42,585 bases of DNA from Odoribacter sp. (GCA_023663145.1 JAMPHZ010000021.1:1-42585), one strand, 5' to 3'; numbered from the stretch's first letter, positions 23,226 to 32,558 are shown. Notes: generated by a model from the letters alone, not told the origin. A program made the numbers and translations.

Positions 23226-23233
23226 CAAAGTTA
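23226..23233 (-). promoter_or_regulatory. -7 box of tRNA-Ser
   Basis: Minus-strand TAACTTTG at 23226-23233, 10 nt upstream of the mature 5' end, so the primary transcript has almost no leader. No clear -33 element. Confidence 0.5.
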
Positions 23234-23294
23234 GGGCTTTTTTAATGATTAATGGTCACTGCGGGTGTTAAGGTTTGTTAATGGTTCTATATGT

Positions 23295-25364
23295 TTAACG
23301 GCCTGCTGCTGTTGACGTGTCTACAGATGCGTTGGCGTTGACAAGTTTGCGGGTATTGCGTTTCTGACGTCCCCATTGTAGATTGTAGCTTATGTTTATG
23401 AATGGCATGCGCATATCAAGACGCATATGCTGCTCGTTTGTATTCCAGTGACTTAGCATGCGCGATCCTTGGTCGTATCGACCGAATGGCATAAGTATGC
23501 CAGCGCCAAACCGCCATTTCCCCAGATTATAGCTGAGTTCTATGACTGAGATGTTCTCGCCCCATGATATTTTCTCTCCCCAAAGGTCATGTTGAGCCTT
23601 TACGTATTGGCCTGAGAGTGTGAATCCCCAGTGTGAAAGGTTTATGTTGATATTTCCGCTCCAATCATGGTTATAAAAGCGGTAGCCTGTGCCGCTCATT
23701 CGCTCAGCGCGGTATTGAAGGTATCCGCTTGCCATAAGCCAGTCGGGAATGATCTCTATTTGAGGAGCGATGAAGAATGACAGGTTTTGTAAACCTTTGC
23801 TGTTCTCGTAGGAGGTGATAAGTCTGTTTTCCTGCCAGTACAATATAGGTGTTATGGCGTCAGGGCTGGTGAATGCGCGGATTCCGAACATTCCTGAAAA
23901 GCGCGGAAGATTGTAGTTATAACGCAGGGTGAGCATGTATGAGTTTGACGTTTTCAGGTTGGGATTTCCTATACGCCACTGGAATCCGTCAATTTGCTGG
24001 GGCGCGATGTTTGTTTCTGCCAATGATGGCGTTGACTGCCAGGATTCGAAGCTGAGAATGAGACGGTGATTAGGGTTGATGCCGTAAGTGAAAGTTGCGC
24101 GTGGCCGCATGTTCCATGAATTGCTCCCTTGGTCAGTTTCGCGGAAGCGGAAATCAGTGTATTGCGCTCCTAAGCCGGCTGTTATCGTGATTTTATTGAT
24201 TCGCATGAAGTATTCGGTGAAGAAGTAGACTTTGTCTTGCCTTTGGTGGAATACACTGCCCTCAAGGTTCAGGTATGTCGAACGGTTACGGTTCGCTGTA
24301 TATGAGGCACCGGCGGTGAGTCGTGAATTGTCCCAGTTCTTTATGTAATTGGCTTCGATGGCATAGGCCTGGTTGTTATCTTTGATATTGGTGTGCACAT
24401 CGGAAAGCCTGTCCGGATTATCCGGGAATTGCTCAATATAATCTGAATATGTATGACCCTTGTAGAATGATGCTTTGGCATCTATAACCAATGTGTTGTG
24501 ACCGGCGAAATGTTGTTCCCAATATGCGGAAATCGAAGGCGATGTCCCCAGGCTTCCATGTGAATCGGTGAGAAGTATATCGTCAATACCATTGCTCAGT
24601 GATAAAATTCCATTGTATGTTAGGTTGTTAGAAAAATCGTGCATGGCAAAAGCTTCTATCATTATTGTAGTCGTATCAGGCTTAACATAGTTATAAGATG
24701 CCCATGCGAACCCCATTGAGTTGTCAGTAGATCCTCCACGTGATGTCTCGTTACGGGTAAGGGATTTCCCGTCAGCGAAGTTGAACGTTTCGGTGTAGTT
24801 GCGGTGTATCTTGATATCATCAGTGAGTTTGAATCGGGCGCCGACTTCAATTTGCGAGCGCCCTGTGTTGAATTTTGCATCGGCAAAGTAAGATCCCCAT
24901 GCTTGGTTAAGTGCGGGCTGAGCCATGGCTTGAAGAGATCCGCCAAGTGAGGGGTTTATGACTATGAAGTTTAGCACATAATTGGCTCCGCTGTATCGCA
25001 GTCCAGGATTATCAATCCATTCAACGCGCTTGATTGTTTCCGGTAATAGTGCACGTACTTGTTCTATAGATGATTCACGGCCGTTAATGCGTAGTTGGAC
25101 CGGTTGTCCGGCTGCTTTTATCTGATCGAGGGCATCAGTCACAGCCAAAGACGGAATCATCAGATTCGTGAGTAGCTGAATGCCGTTCTTTGAGTTTTCA
25201 ATTGAACTTTTCGAGGGATAGTATACATCCATATCGGCTTTCCGTACCACTCGAGGTGCAGTGACCACTATTTCATGTAGCAGCATGGTGTCGGCAGTTT
25301 CCTGCGTCTTTGCAACCGGACAATACAGAAGGCATGTTATGATTGCGAGTTGGATTTTATGCAT
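23295..25364 (-). CDS. Outer-membrane plug-barrel protein (TonB-dependent-receptor-like)
   Basis: This 689-residue protein has a signal peptide (about 1-20, AKTQ), a TonB-box-like MLLHEIVVTAP at 27-37, a plug-like domain to about 160 (ALDQIKAAGQPVQLRINGRESSIEQVRALLPETIKRVEWIDNPGLRYSG), then alternating beta strands of a large barrel. The order matches the OMP_b-brl_3 outer-membrane family, close to TonB-dependent receptors but shorter than SusC. It lacks a carboxypeptidase-like N-terminal extension. The C-terminal tail after QWGRQKRN is not aromatic-ended. No partner lipoprotein lies beside it. Substrate unknown. It is monocistronic between the tRNA and the terminator of the ligase operon. 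Confidence 0.85.
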   Translation of the reverse strand: MHKIQLAIITCLLYCPVAKTQETADTMLLHEIVVTAPRVVRKADMDVYYPSKSSIENSKNGIQLLTNLMIPSLAVTDALDQIKAAGQPVQLRINGRESSIEQVRALLPETIKRVEWIDNPGLRYSGANYVLNFIVINPSLGGSLQAMAQPALNQAWGSYFADAKFNTGRSQIEVGARFKLTDDIKIHRNYTETFNFADGKSLTRNETSRGGSTDNSMGFAWASYNYVKPDTTTIMIEAFAMHDFSNNLTYNGILSLSNGIDDILLTDSHGSLGTSPSISAYWEQHFAGHNTLVIDAKASFYKGHTYSDYIEQFPDNPDRLSDVHTNIKDNNQAYAIEANYIKNWDNSRLTAGASYTANRNRSTYLNLEGSVFHQRQDKVYFFTEYFMRINKITITAGLGAQYTDFRFRETDQGSNSWNMRPRATFTYGINPNHRLILSFESWQSTPSLAETNIAPQQIDGFQWRIGNPNLKTSNSYMLTLRYNYNLPRFSGMFGIRAFTSPDAITPILYWQENRLITSYENSKGLQNLSFFIAPQIEIIPDWLMASGYLQYRAERMSGTGYRFYNHDWSGNININLSHWGFTLSGQYVKAQHDLWGEKISWGENISVIELSYNLGKWRFGAGILMPFGRYDQGSRMLSHWNTNEQHMRLDMRMPFINISYNLQWGRQKRNTRKLVNANASVDTSTAAGR

Positions 25365-25499
25365 AGCGATTTATGATTTATTATCTTCTCTTTATACGAC
25401 GGCCGAACGTAGGCAAATGTGACATGGTATTCTGAAAAAACTTTAACAGGAATAAACAGCTGTGAATAAGTCGTATCACATAACAAACCGATATGGGTT

Positions 25500-25542
25500 T
25501 AAAAAGCAGCGCAGGGTGATGTTTCATGATCACTCTGCGCTG
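25500..25542 (-). terminator. Terminator of the hydrolase-MurF-Ddl operon
   Basis: CAGCGCAGGGTGAT (25507-25520) pairs with ATCACTCTGCGCTG (25529-25542), 14 positions with one wobble. On the minus strand the stem is followed by CTTTTT (25500-25505), a standard intrinsic terminator 32 nt past the Ddl-like stop. Confidence 0.85.
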
Positions 25543-25573
25543 TATGTTCCGGGAATTGCGGATACCGGGATAT

Positions 25574-26734
25574 TTATTTTTTCAATCCGCCTTTCACTCC
25601 TCCACCCATCGCGAATATGTTTTGGGAGAAGCTTGTGGTTTTGTTCTGTTCATCGCGCCGGCGCTTGAGTGCAAGTTTGACGAGCTTGTCCATCAGATTC
25701 TCGAAAGACAGACCTCCGGCCTCCCACAGGTAATAACTGAGGGATCCGGGAATTGTGTTGATTTCGTTGACATATACTTTGCCTGTAGCGTCATCAATGA
25801 TGAGGTCTACGCGGCTTACACCGTGGCATGATAGCACGCGGAATGTCTCGCCGGCCAACCTGCGGCATTCTGCAGCCGTATCGTCAGGTAGCTGGGCCGG
25901 AATGCGTTTTTGTGCAGCATGCATGCCTCCGCCCATGTATTTGTCTCCGTAACTCAGAATCTCCTCGGCTTTTATAGGTTCTTCAAGTACAGACATCTGG
26001 AATTCATCAACATCGCCCAGCACTGAGCAGTTTATCTCACGCAATTCGGTGACCATGTGTTCCACGACTATCCGGCGTGAGAAACGCGAGGCATCATCAA
26101 TGCGTGAGATAAGTTGATCGCGGTCGTGGGCGGCACCTATGCCAATGCTTGAACCGAGATTGGCAGGTTTTACGATCACGGGATATCCGAGTTCCTGTTC
26201 AACTTTTTCAATCATGGACTCACGCTCGGCCGCCCACTGGTGGTCAGTCATCCACACATAGTCTACCACCGGTATACCATCAGCCCGGAGAATCATCTTC
26301 ATTGTTATCTTGTCCATGCCATTGGCAGATGCAAGTGTGTTGCATCCGGCATAGGGAATGCCGATGGTTTCGAGCACACCTTCAAAACGGCCGTCTTCCA
26401 CGTTAGTGCCATGAAGCACCGGAACTGCGACATCAAGTGTGGCGAAAGTATCTTTGCCGAACCGTGGTTTCTTGGCGAGATAAAGATTGAAGTCTCCGTA
26501 GACCGGTCTCATGTACACCTCAGTGCAATGTTTGAGCAATTCATCGGGGTGGCGATAGTTGGACATTGTGAGGAGGTCGCGGCCGGTGTACCAACGGCCG
26601 TCTTTGGATATATATATTGGAACTATTTCGTACTTCTCGGGGTTGAACGCGGCCATTGCCTGATTGGCTGAGATGACCGATATCTCATGTTCGGTGGAGC
26701 GGCCGCCGAAGAATACGCCTACTGTAGTTTTCAT
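25574..26734 (-). CDS. D-alanine--D-alanine ligase family protein
   Basis: This 386-residue ATP-grasp ligase has GVFFGGRSTEHEISVISA at the start, VPVLHGTNVEDGRFEGVLETIGIPYAG near 107-133, the ATP-grasp segment YPVIVKPANLGSSIGIGA near 194-211, SRVDLIIDD and the metal-binding YVNEINTIPGSLSYYLW near 329-345. It would join two D-amino acids for the peptidoglycan stem. It has HGTNVEDG where many Ddl have HGxxGEDG, and extra length at the C-terminus, so it could be a divergent second Ddl or a D-Ala-D-X enzyme. It follows a MurF-like gene by 21 nt; both act in sequence in the known pathway. Confidence 0.85.
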   Translation of the reverse strand: MKTTVGVFFGGRSTEHEISVISANQAMAAFNPEKYEIVPIYISKDGRWYTGRDLLTMSNYRHPDELLKHCTEVYMRPVYGDFNLYLAKKPRFGKDTFATLDVAVPVLHGTNVEDGRFEGVLETIGIPYAGCNTLASANGMDKITMKMILRADGIPVVDYVWMTDHQWAAERESMIEKVEQELGYPVIVKPANLGSSIGIGAAHDRDQLISRIDDASRFSRRIVVEHMVTELREINCSVLGDVDEFQMSVLEEPIKAEEILSYGDKYMGGGMHAAQKRIPAQLPDDTAAECRRLAGETFRVLSCHGVSRVDLIIDDATGKVYVNEINTIPGSLSYYLWEAGGLSFENLMDKLVKLALKRRRDEQNKTTSFSQNIFAMGGGVKGGLKK

Positions 26735-26755
26735 TTTATGTGTGTAAGAGTGTCG

Positions 26756-28354
26756 TTATTTAAAAGTATCCGGGAGGTCATTCTCATAAAGGACAATATC
26801 GCCTGGCGCTACCAACGTTGTGAGCTTATGTTGAGCCTGTGTGAATGAGTCAACAAGCAATACGTTGTCTTCAGCCAATAAGGCAGATTCTTTTATGCCT
26901 TCGGAAATAGCGTCGCGGTTGTATTGACCTACAATGATCGCAATATCGGCATGTTTGGCTATGTGGTGCCCTAATTGTTTGTTGGCGTCGAACTGCTCAT
27001 CGCCAAGTTCAATCATACCGGGGGTTATGATGATGCGTCTGCCGCCTTCCATTGCGCCGAGTACCTCAAGCGCCATACGCGAGCCGACCGGATTGGAGTT
27101 GAATGCGTCATCAAGAATAATGATGCCTCCGGCAGTCTTTTTCACTGACAGCCGGTGTTCAACAGGTTCAATCGATGCTACGGCTGAGGCTATCTTGTCA
27201 TCAGGTACTCCCAAAGTGTGAGCCGTGACGATAGCGGCCATCAGGTCGGACACGTTGCATTCACCCATTAGCCGGGTTGTAATTTCAAGAGACCAACTGT
27301 CAGGACCGGTAGCAGTGAATGTAGTTCCTGATGATGTATATTTCACGTTGGTCGCATTCCAGGCGGCTGAGTTGTTCTGAACGCCGTAGCGCAGGCATCG
27401 GCAGTTGGTTACATCGCGCTCGGCGATTTTCTCAAAATCGTTGTTTACTATTGCGGTTCCGTCGTGTGGAAGCGCGTCTGCAAGTTCAAACTTGGTAGAC
27501 TGAACACGCTCGATGGTCTTGAAAGATTCAAGATGCTGTGGACCTACAGCTGTGATAATACCGGTTGATGGTTTAACCAGATCACATATTTCCTTAATGT
27601 CACCCGGTTGCTTAGCACCCATCTCGGCAATGAATATTTCATGATAAGGCTTCAGCATCTCGCGAACGGTGCGTACAACTCCAAGAGTGGTGTTATAGCT
27701 GCCGGGAGTCATCAAGGTCTCGAACTGTTCGCTAAGAATACGTTCGAGATAATGTTTTGTGCTTGTTTTTCCGTAGCTGCCGGTTATGCCAACAACCTTT
27801 AGATCCGGCATGGCCGCCAACCGTCGTGCGGCATCGTTGTAATAACGCCGGTTGATTGCTTTTTCAAGAGGAGACAGCACCATGCCGGCAAGGATTATTA
27901 TTATATGGGATCCGCAATAGCAACCTAAGGCAGCCACGGCGGTTATGTACAATATTGATGTTACTTCGGCAAGATCAGCGAAGATAAGAATGCTTGCGGC
28001 TATCACTATAAGCGCTATAGTCATTGCCGTGATGAAAATGCGGCGGGCGCGGGCTGTCCATGCAAGAGGCTTTTTGTATTTCTTGCGTGCGAGAATCCAG
28101 GTTGATATAATGCTGAAAGTACCTGTAAGTGCCAATGATGCCGAACGCACCGATAGTGATGATAGGCTTATGAAGAAAATCACAAGTCCGAGCAGCCGCA
28201 TGGTTGATGTTGAGTCTTTCGACTCGTTTAACCAACGGCCATATCGCTCAGTGCGATATGAGTTTTGTTGGTACATCATTAAATCGCGTATCAGCTCAAA
28301 AATCAGACAGGTGATTGTAATAGCCGCTACTAAAGCTGTCAGACTGATTGTCAT
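26756..28354 (-). CDS. MurF-like Mur ligase with N-terminal membrane domain
   Basis: This 532-residue protein has about five hydrophobic helices in the first 165 residues (starting SLTALVAAITITCLIF), followed by a Mur ligase core: VVGITGSYGKTSTKHYLERIL (P-loop GSYGKTST near 193-200), GSYNTTLGVVRTVREML, EMGAKQPGDIKEIC, VEHRLSVKKTAGGIIILDDAFNSNPVGS and PGMIELGD. MurF attaches a D-Ala-D-Ala dipeptide to the UDP-MurNAc-tripeptide in the cytoplasm, but classical MurF is soluble and about 430-450 residues. The membrane part suggests a different or membrane-bound acceptor. Neighbours Ddl and hydrolase are 21 and 12 nt away. Confidence 0.8.
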   Translation of the reverse strand: MTISLTALVAAITITCLIFELIRDLMMYQQNSYRTERYGRWLNESKDSTSTMRLLGLVIFFISLSSLSVRSASLALTGTFSIISTWILARKKYKKPLAWTARARRIFITAMTIALIVIAASILIFADLAEVTSILYITAVAALGCYCGSHIIIILAGMVLSPLEKAINRRYYNDAARRLAAMPDLKVVGITGSYGKTSTKHYLERILSEQFETLMTPGSYNTTLGVVRTVREMLKPYHEIFIAEMGAKQPGDIKEICDLVKPSTGIITAVGPQHLESFKTIERVQSTKFELADALPHDGTAIVNNDFEKIAERDVTNCRCLRYGVQNNSAAWNATNVKYTSSGTTFTATGPDSWSLEITTRLMGECNVSDLMAAIVTAHTLGVPDDKIASAVASIEPVEHRLSVKKTAGGIIILDDAFNSNPVGSRMALEVLGAMEGGRRIIITPGMIELGDEQFDANKQLGHHIAKHADIAIIVGQYNRDAISEGIKESALLAEDNVLLVDSFTQAQHKLTTLVAPGDIVLYENDLPDTFK

Positions 28355-28366
28355 GTTATAACAGTG

Positions 28367-29143
28367 CTAAGATTTATTGATTTCAGGATGAATGAAACGG
28401 CGTACGACAGCCGCTGACTGATACGGGTTATCTACAAAACTGAAATGGCCGGCACCTGGGAAAGATACAAGTCCTGAGTCGGGAATAAGCTTCAGCATTA
28501 TGCGTGCGTCTCTCATAGGGGTCGCAGTATCTTTCTCCCCCCAAAGCAGGAGAGTAGGGGCCTTGATTTTTCTCATAACACCTTTTAGATCGCTGTTAAC
28601 CACCCGTACCATAACCTCACGCATTACCGGTGTGCAGTTATTGTAGTCGTATGATCCTCGACGTGAGCGCATGGAATTGATGAGTTCATCGGCCTTGCGT
28701 TTGCCTACGAGAGCCGGATAAAGAATTTTGGCAAGTTTGTAGCTGTATACCTTGGCGTAATACTTGAACGTGCGTCGTGGTTTTACACCTGCGGCATCAA
28801 CGAGAATGAGCTTCTTGACTTTGTTGCGAGAGGCATATAATATAGCAATGCGTCCTCCGAATGAATGTCCAAGAATTATTGGGTCGGAGATGTCGAGTTT
28901 GTGTACAAAGTCTTCGAGCATTGCTGTGTATTCCTCAACGCCCCATGATGCCGGCGGCTCCTCACTCTTGCCGAATCCCGGAAGGTCAAGGTTATATATG
29001 GTATGATGTTCAAGCCCTACACGTTCAAATAGCCCGAGTGATGATGCTGAACAGCCCCACCCATGCATTAGTATGATAGGGGAGCCGGAGCCACCTGTGC
29101 GGTAGTTTATCTTTACACCATTTGCAGTGATTGTCTTTTCCAT
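28367..29143 (-). CDS. Alpha/beta-fold hydrolase
   Basis: This 258-residue hydrolase has HGWGCSA (oxyanion loop near 26-32), LDLPGFGKSEEPP, the nucleophile elbow GHSFGGRIA near 94-102, and the late acid/His region WGEKDTATP...GAGHFSFVDNP near 206-239, so the Ser-Asp-His triad is complete. No signal peptide is visible, so it is cytoplasmic. It is the first gene of a three-gene operon with MurF-like and Ddl-like ligases, so it may act on an amide or ester in the same cell-wall route, for example as an editing or recycling enzyme. That role is inference. Confidence 0.88.
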   Translation of the reverse strand: MEKTITANGVKINYRTGGSGSPIILMHGWGCSASSLGLFERVGLEHHTIYNLDLPGFGKSEEPPASWGVEEYTAMLEDFVHKLDISDPIILGHSFGGRIAILYASRNKVKKLILVDAAGVKPRRTFKYYAKVYSYKLAKILYPALVGKRKADELINSMRSRRGSYDYNNCTPVMREVMVRVVNSDLKGVMRKIKAPTLLLWGEKDTATPMRDARIMLKLIPDSGLVSFPGAGHFSFVDNPYQSAAVVRRFIHPEINKS

Positions 29144-29161
29144 TTACTTTATTTTATCTTG

Positions 29162-29192
29162 CAAAATTAAGAAAAGAAATCAAAAAAGCCAA
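29162..29192 (-). promoter_or_regulatory. Promoter of the hydrolase-MurF-Ddl operon
   Basis: On the minus strand TTG (29190-29192), 20-nt spacer, TAATTTTG (29162-29169), then the ATG at 29143 after 18 nt. A complete Bacteroidetes-type promoter. Confidence 0.65.
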
Positions 29193-29252
29193 TAGCCGTT
29201 ACTGACTTGTAACAAAATGTACTTTGAGTTGAAACCTTTGGTGTCATTGAAC

Positions 29253-30827
29253 TCAGTAATCGTATACAAGCTCGAGATCGTCGAGGTAGAGTGTTGAACC
29301 GTTGCCTCCGGTAAAATAATCACCGTACTTGCTTGCTGATGCTGTTACAAGTATGTATTTTGGTACGCGTGAGGTCGACTTATATTCAATCTCGAATTCG
29401 AAAGGTGTGTATGCTGATACAGCCTGGCCGAATTGTATCTTGCCGTATCCAACCACATAAGATCCCTCAGGGTCGAACAGCTGCCTGTTTTTAGGATTGG
29501 TGCGAATCTCAAACGGGCTGTCCTGATCAATAAGTGCACACCAGACTATGCAGGTGTCAGGTTGTCCAATTAAAGATGACATTTCGTCAGATGCATAGTC
29601 AATTGGCACAGGATTGTATTTTAGGTATCCTTTAAGTTTTGTGGGGCGTTCAGAGAATGGCCTGCCAAAGTGTAGTATGCCGTTCGTTCCGTCGGTACGG
29701 TAGTAGAGTCCTACGAATATGTTCCCGGCTGCGATCTTACCGAGGACTCCTATGCCCACGAAGCGTGTCTGAAGACAGGCCGCCCATCCAGTACCGCTCA
29801 CAGTCTCTTCAGTAGGATATGAGTTTGACTCTCCTAATGTTGCCGCACCTTTATTGCCTGTGTCCCAATATTGTGTGCCGTCTTCGGCCCATGGGTTCCA
29901 GACTTTGCGGTCAAGCCACCACTCGTCGAAATTACTGTTAGGGAGCTGTATAGCTTGTCCGGTAGTGAACTCAATGACTTCGCCCATTTGCCCGTCACTT
30001 ATGGCCCGTGCCTCGTATGTGGTTTGCGGCGAGAGATGTATTATGCGTGCATGAAAATCTCCGCCGTTGCTTATTATGTCGGCCTCGGGTACAGGAGTCC
30101 ATTCAGTATCGCCTTTTATTCGATATTCAAATCCGTTGGCAGCGCCTGCTGTGGCGCGGCCATATACCCAGGCTACGTTGGTCCATGCGTCGACACTTTG
30201 TGTTGTTACAGATGATGTGACTTGTTCTGCAAATATAGTCCAGCGTTCAACTCTCCCATATGCTTCCACAGCTATCTCAAGTGGCCGCGACAGGTCTATT
30301 GTAACGTCGTTGAGAGATGGTGTTGTGATTGAGCCTACAGGCCCCAGTTTCGCTCTCTCAACGTGTACCTTTGACAGCGAGTTTTTTGATGATATATATA
30401 CGATCACACGTTTGCCCGGAACATCAATGAAAGATGAACCGACCTGATTGGTCACGTCAAAGTAACGTTCTATATTCTGAATGGCACTGATGGTCCATGT
30501 CCAGTTCTGATATAGATGTAACACGACATTGATGGGCTTGGATAGATTTAATGGGTTATTAAGGTCAAAATCAAGCAATTCGGCACCAGGGGTGATTGTG
30601 TATTCTGAAATTTCAATATTTTGGATGTCGGTTTCCTCACCGAAGTATAAAGTTACGGTACGGGCAACTGAGTCGATTGCAGCGCCTCTGTCCTGTCCGT
30701 CAGCTTCAAACGTCAGGAAGTTGGCCTGGATGCGTGGATATGGGATGTCATTTTTGATGCATCCGTAAGTCAACGCGGCAATTATTATCGAGAGGGTGGC
30801 TCCAAGTATGATATGAAACTTATGCAT
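29253..30827 (-). CDS. PCMD-domain surface lipoprotein
   Basis: This 524-residue protein has a lipoprotein signal (lipobox LTYGC, Cys about 23). The first half has two related beta repeats with DFDLNNPLNLSKPINVVLHLYQNWTWTISAIQ near 88-119 and VTIDLSRPLEIAVEAYGRVERWTIFAEQ near 174-201. A fibronectin-like part follows (YGRATAGAANGFEYRIKG). From about 300, SNFDEWW...GWAACLQT...LHFGRPFSERPTKLKGYLKYNP...STLYLDDLELVYDY matches the PCMD family, a beta-sandwich putative carbohydrate-binding domain. It probably lies at the outer membrane or surface. It is the last gene of an operon with two barrel proteins. Confidence 0.8.
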   Translation of the reverse strand: MHKFHIILGATLSIIIAALTYGCIKNDIPYPRIQANFLTFEADGQDRGAAIDSVARTVTLYFGEETDIQNIEISEYTITPGAELLDFDLNNPLNLSKPINVVLHLYQNWTWTISAIQNIERYFDVTNQVGSSFIDVPGKRVIVYISSKNSLSKVHVERAKLGPVGSITTPSLNDVTIDLSRPLEIAVEAYGRVERWTIFAEQVTSSVTTQSVDAWTNVAWVYGRATAGAANGFEYRIKGDTEWTPVPEADIISNGGDFHARIIHLSPQTTYEARAISDGQMGEVIEFTTGQAIQLPNSNFDEWWLDRKVWNPWAEDGTQYWDTGNKGAATLGESNSYPTEETVSGTGWAACLQTRFVGIGVLGKIAAGNIFVGLYYRTDGTNGILHFGRPFSERPTKLKGYLKYNPVPIDYASDEMSSLIGQPDTCIVWCALIDQDSPFEIRTNPKNRQLFDPEGSYVVGYGKIQFGQAVSAYTPFEFEIEYKSTSRVPKYILVTASASKYGDYFTGGNGSTLYLDDLELVYDY

Positions 30828-30831
30828 AAGG

Positions 30832-31677
30832 CTATATCACTACCATCAACCCGAAGTTGATGTTGAAAATATTAAAGCGGAAATTAGCACCCGAGGTGAA
30901 ACGGGAGCCTTCGTCAATGCCATCAGTAACCTGATGCTCGCGCCTGAAGTTGAGCCCGAATACTCCGAATGATACATTGAAGGCCATGTATTCCTGAATG
31001 AATATGGCCACACCGGGGCTAAAGTTGATACTTCCCTGTGTTATAGTGGTGCGGGTGTCCTTGGGCTGACTGTCATAGATGCGCTTGAAGCGGTTGGATC
31101 CTGAGCCTACCGTGACATCAACCTCATTGAATACGCCGAAACGGCCGTTTTTGCTTAACCCGATGTAGTTTCGGTAAAATAACGAGGTGGAGAAAGTCTC
31201 GCTGTAGTAGCTTACATCGTGGATGTTGAAGTTTAAGTCATCATCAAAATTCATTGACATATTATCAAGATCACCTACGCCTCTCGAATAGTTGAACCGT
31301 ATGCCTATTGATTGGTTATTTCTTACGAAATATGTGATAAATGGCTTGATTGAATACATCTTGCCCTTGAAATCTACGTTTTCTACAAGGGATAATATCT
31401 GGGTGTCATCAGTTGAAAGTTCTCCGTATGAGGCTGTGAGCCCGAAACCCCACTTGCCTTTTGGTATGAAGAGATAATTGAACAGTCCACGGTCATATCG
31501 CCCGAAGTTGCGTTCGGGAATCACAATGTTTACAGTGTCGCCATTAACTATAACTTTCTCGTTGATGTCCGGATTTTCGGGCGCAAGTGATTTTTTAACA
31601 ACCTGCTGGGCGTTAACCATTGAGGAGGCCGCTAATATCATACCCAATGCTAATGCTACTTTCTTTTTCATATACAT
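30832..31677 (-). CDS. Outer-membrane beta-barrel protein, paralogue B
   Basis: This 281-residue protein has a signal peptide (SSMVNAQ, cut at about 25), a short periplasmic stretch with NGDTVNIVIPERNFGRYDRGLFNYLFIPKGKW and then strands typical of a small outer-membrane barrel (GFGLTASYGEL, YSIKPFITYFVRNNQSIGIRFNYSRGVGD, INFGLMVVI at the end). It is a paralogue of the upstream neighbour (same FxPKGxW opening and same strand order). Its ATG shares one base with the preceding stop. The 3-codon-shorter start (31671) is also possible. Function unknown; perhaps a pore or assembly partner of the PCMD lipoprotein. Confidence 0.7.
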   Translation of the reverse strand: MYMKKKVALALGMILAASSMVNAQQVVKKSLAPENPDINEKVIVNGDTVNIVIPERNFGRYDRGLFNYLFIPKGKWGFGLTASYGELSTDDTQILSLVENVDFKGKMYSIKPFITYFVRNNQSIGIRFNYSRGVGDLDNMSMNFDDDLNFNIHDVSYYSETFSTSLFYRNYIGLSKNGRFGVFNEVDVTVGSGSNRFKRIYDSQPKDTRTTITQGSINFSPGVAIFIQEYMAFNVSFGVFGLNFRREHQVTDGIDEGSRFTSGANFRFNIFNINFGLMVVI

Positions 31678-32426
31678 CAGATATAAAATGCCACACCAAA
31701 GGTTATTGAAAACAGATTGATTTTAAAGTTTGCGTGCGATTGTTTCCGGTGGGCAACATAGATCTGATCGGTAGTTGACCGCACGTCGGTATAGTTAAAT
31801 CCGAGCACACCTACATTGACTTCAAGAGCCGAGTAATTGTTGAGAAAAACAACAAGGCCCGGAGAGAGACCGATATTGATTGATACATTACGTTCGTATG
31901 TGCCTGTGAGCGCATCTCCTGAGCCGCTGACAAGTTTTGACTGCCCACCGCCAATTTGCAACTGGACTTCATTGAGCAAGCCGAAGCGTGTGGTGTTGCC
32001 CAATGACAGATATTGACGGAACGCTCCGGTAACGTGATAATTGTGGGATATTGAGTAAAGATGATCAAGAGAATACTCGGTATCGGCCCCCAATACTACA
32101 TCGGCTGTTGACAAGCGGGTGCGTTGGCGTGAATATGAAAATCGGCCACCGGCTGCGAGATTATCCTTAAACGCAAACATCAACATTGGGCTTACCTTGA
32201 ATGTATAGGTATCGCCCGAAAGATTCTCGAATATCAAAAACTGATAGTTGTCTTGGTCGCTCTGCGAATAGCTTACACTCACGCCGGTAATCCATTGTCC
32301 CTTGGGAACGAATGAAATCTGGCGGATGTCGCGGCTGAATTCCTGTTGGGCTGCCGCCTGCGTAGGATTTATAGCCGGAAGCATGATAGCAGCCAACAAG
32401 TACAGCAATTTCAGTTTTTTAATCAT
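31677..32426 (-). CDS. Outer-membrane beta-barrel protein, paralogue A
   Basis: This 249-residue protein has a signal peptide (MIKKLKLLYLLAAIMLP..., cut near AAAQ) and a barrel-like series (ISFVPKGQWITGVSVSYSQSD, FKVSPMLMFAFKDNLAAGGRFSYSRQRT, ALEVNVGVLGFNYTD, INLFSITFGVAFYI). The start is the ATG at 32424-32426; the longer frame begins at a TTG inside the -7 box. It heads the barrel-barrel-PCMD operon. Duplicate of the next gene; function unknown. Confidence 0.7.
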   Translation of the reverse strand: MIKKLKLLYLLAAIMLPAINPTQAAAQQEFSRDIRQISFVPKGQWITGVSVSYSQSDQDNYQFLIFENLSGDTYTFKVSPMLMFAFKDNLAAGGRFSYSRQRTRLSTADVVLGADTEYSLDHLYSISHNYHVTGAFRQYLSLGNTTRFGLLNEVQLQIGGGQSKLVSGSGDALTGTYERNVSINIGLSPGLVVFLNNYSALEVNVGVLGFNYTDVRSTTDQIYVAHRKQSHANFKINLFSITFGVAFYI

Positions 32427-32444
32427 TATATTGCAATTTGGCGT

Positions 32445-32452
32445 CAAAGTTA
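32445..32452 (-). promoter_or_regulatory. -7 box of the barrel/PCMD operon
   Basis: Minus-strand TAACTTTG at 32445-32452, 18 nt upstream of the ATG. No clear -33 element found. Confidence 0.5.
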
Positions 32453-32508
32453 CGAATTTTTTATTAATATTGATGCATTGCTGTGAAATAATGATTATGA
32501 TAAGATAA

Positions 32509-32535
32509 GGAAACGCTTAATTAGTAAGCGCTTCC
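32509..32535 (-). terminator. Hairpin after the UDP-glucose dehydrogenase gene
   Basis: GGAA (32509-32512) plus CGCTTA (32514-32519) pair with TAAGCG (32525-32530) plus TTCC (32532-32535), one mismatch. It lies 23 nt after the ugd stop. The following T tract is weak. Confidence 0.5.
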
Positions 32536-32558
32536 CCCGTAAATATCTGAGAGTATTG

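Noticed and set aside
25526..25831. 101-codon plus-strand frame over the end of the Ddl-like gene
   Set aside because: It lies over a terminator and a conserved gene on the other strand; no protein family features.
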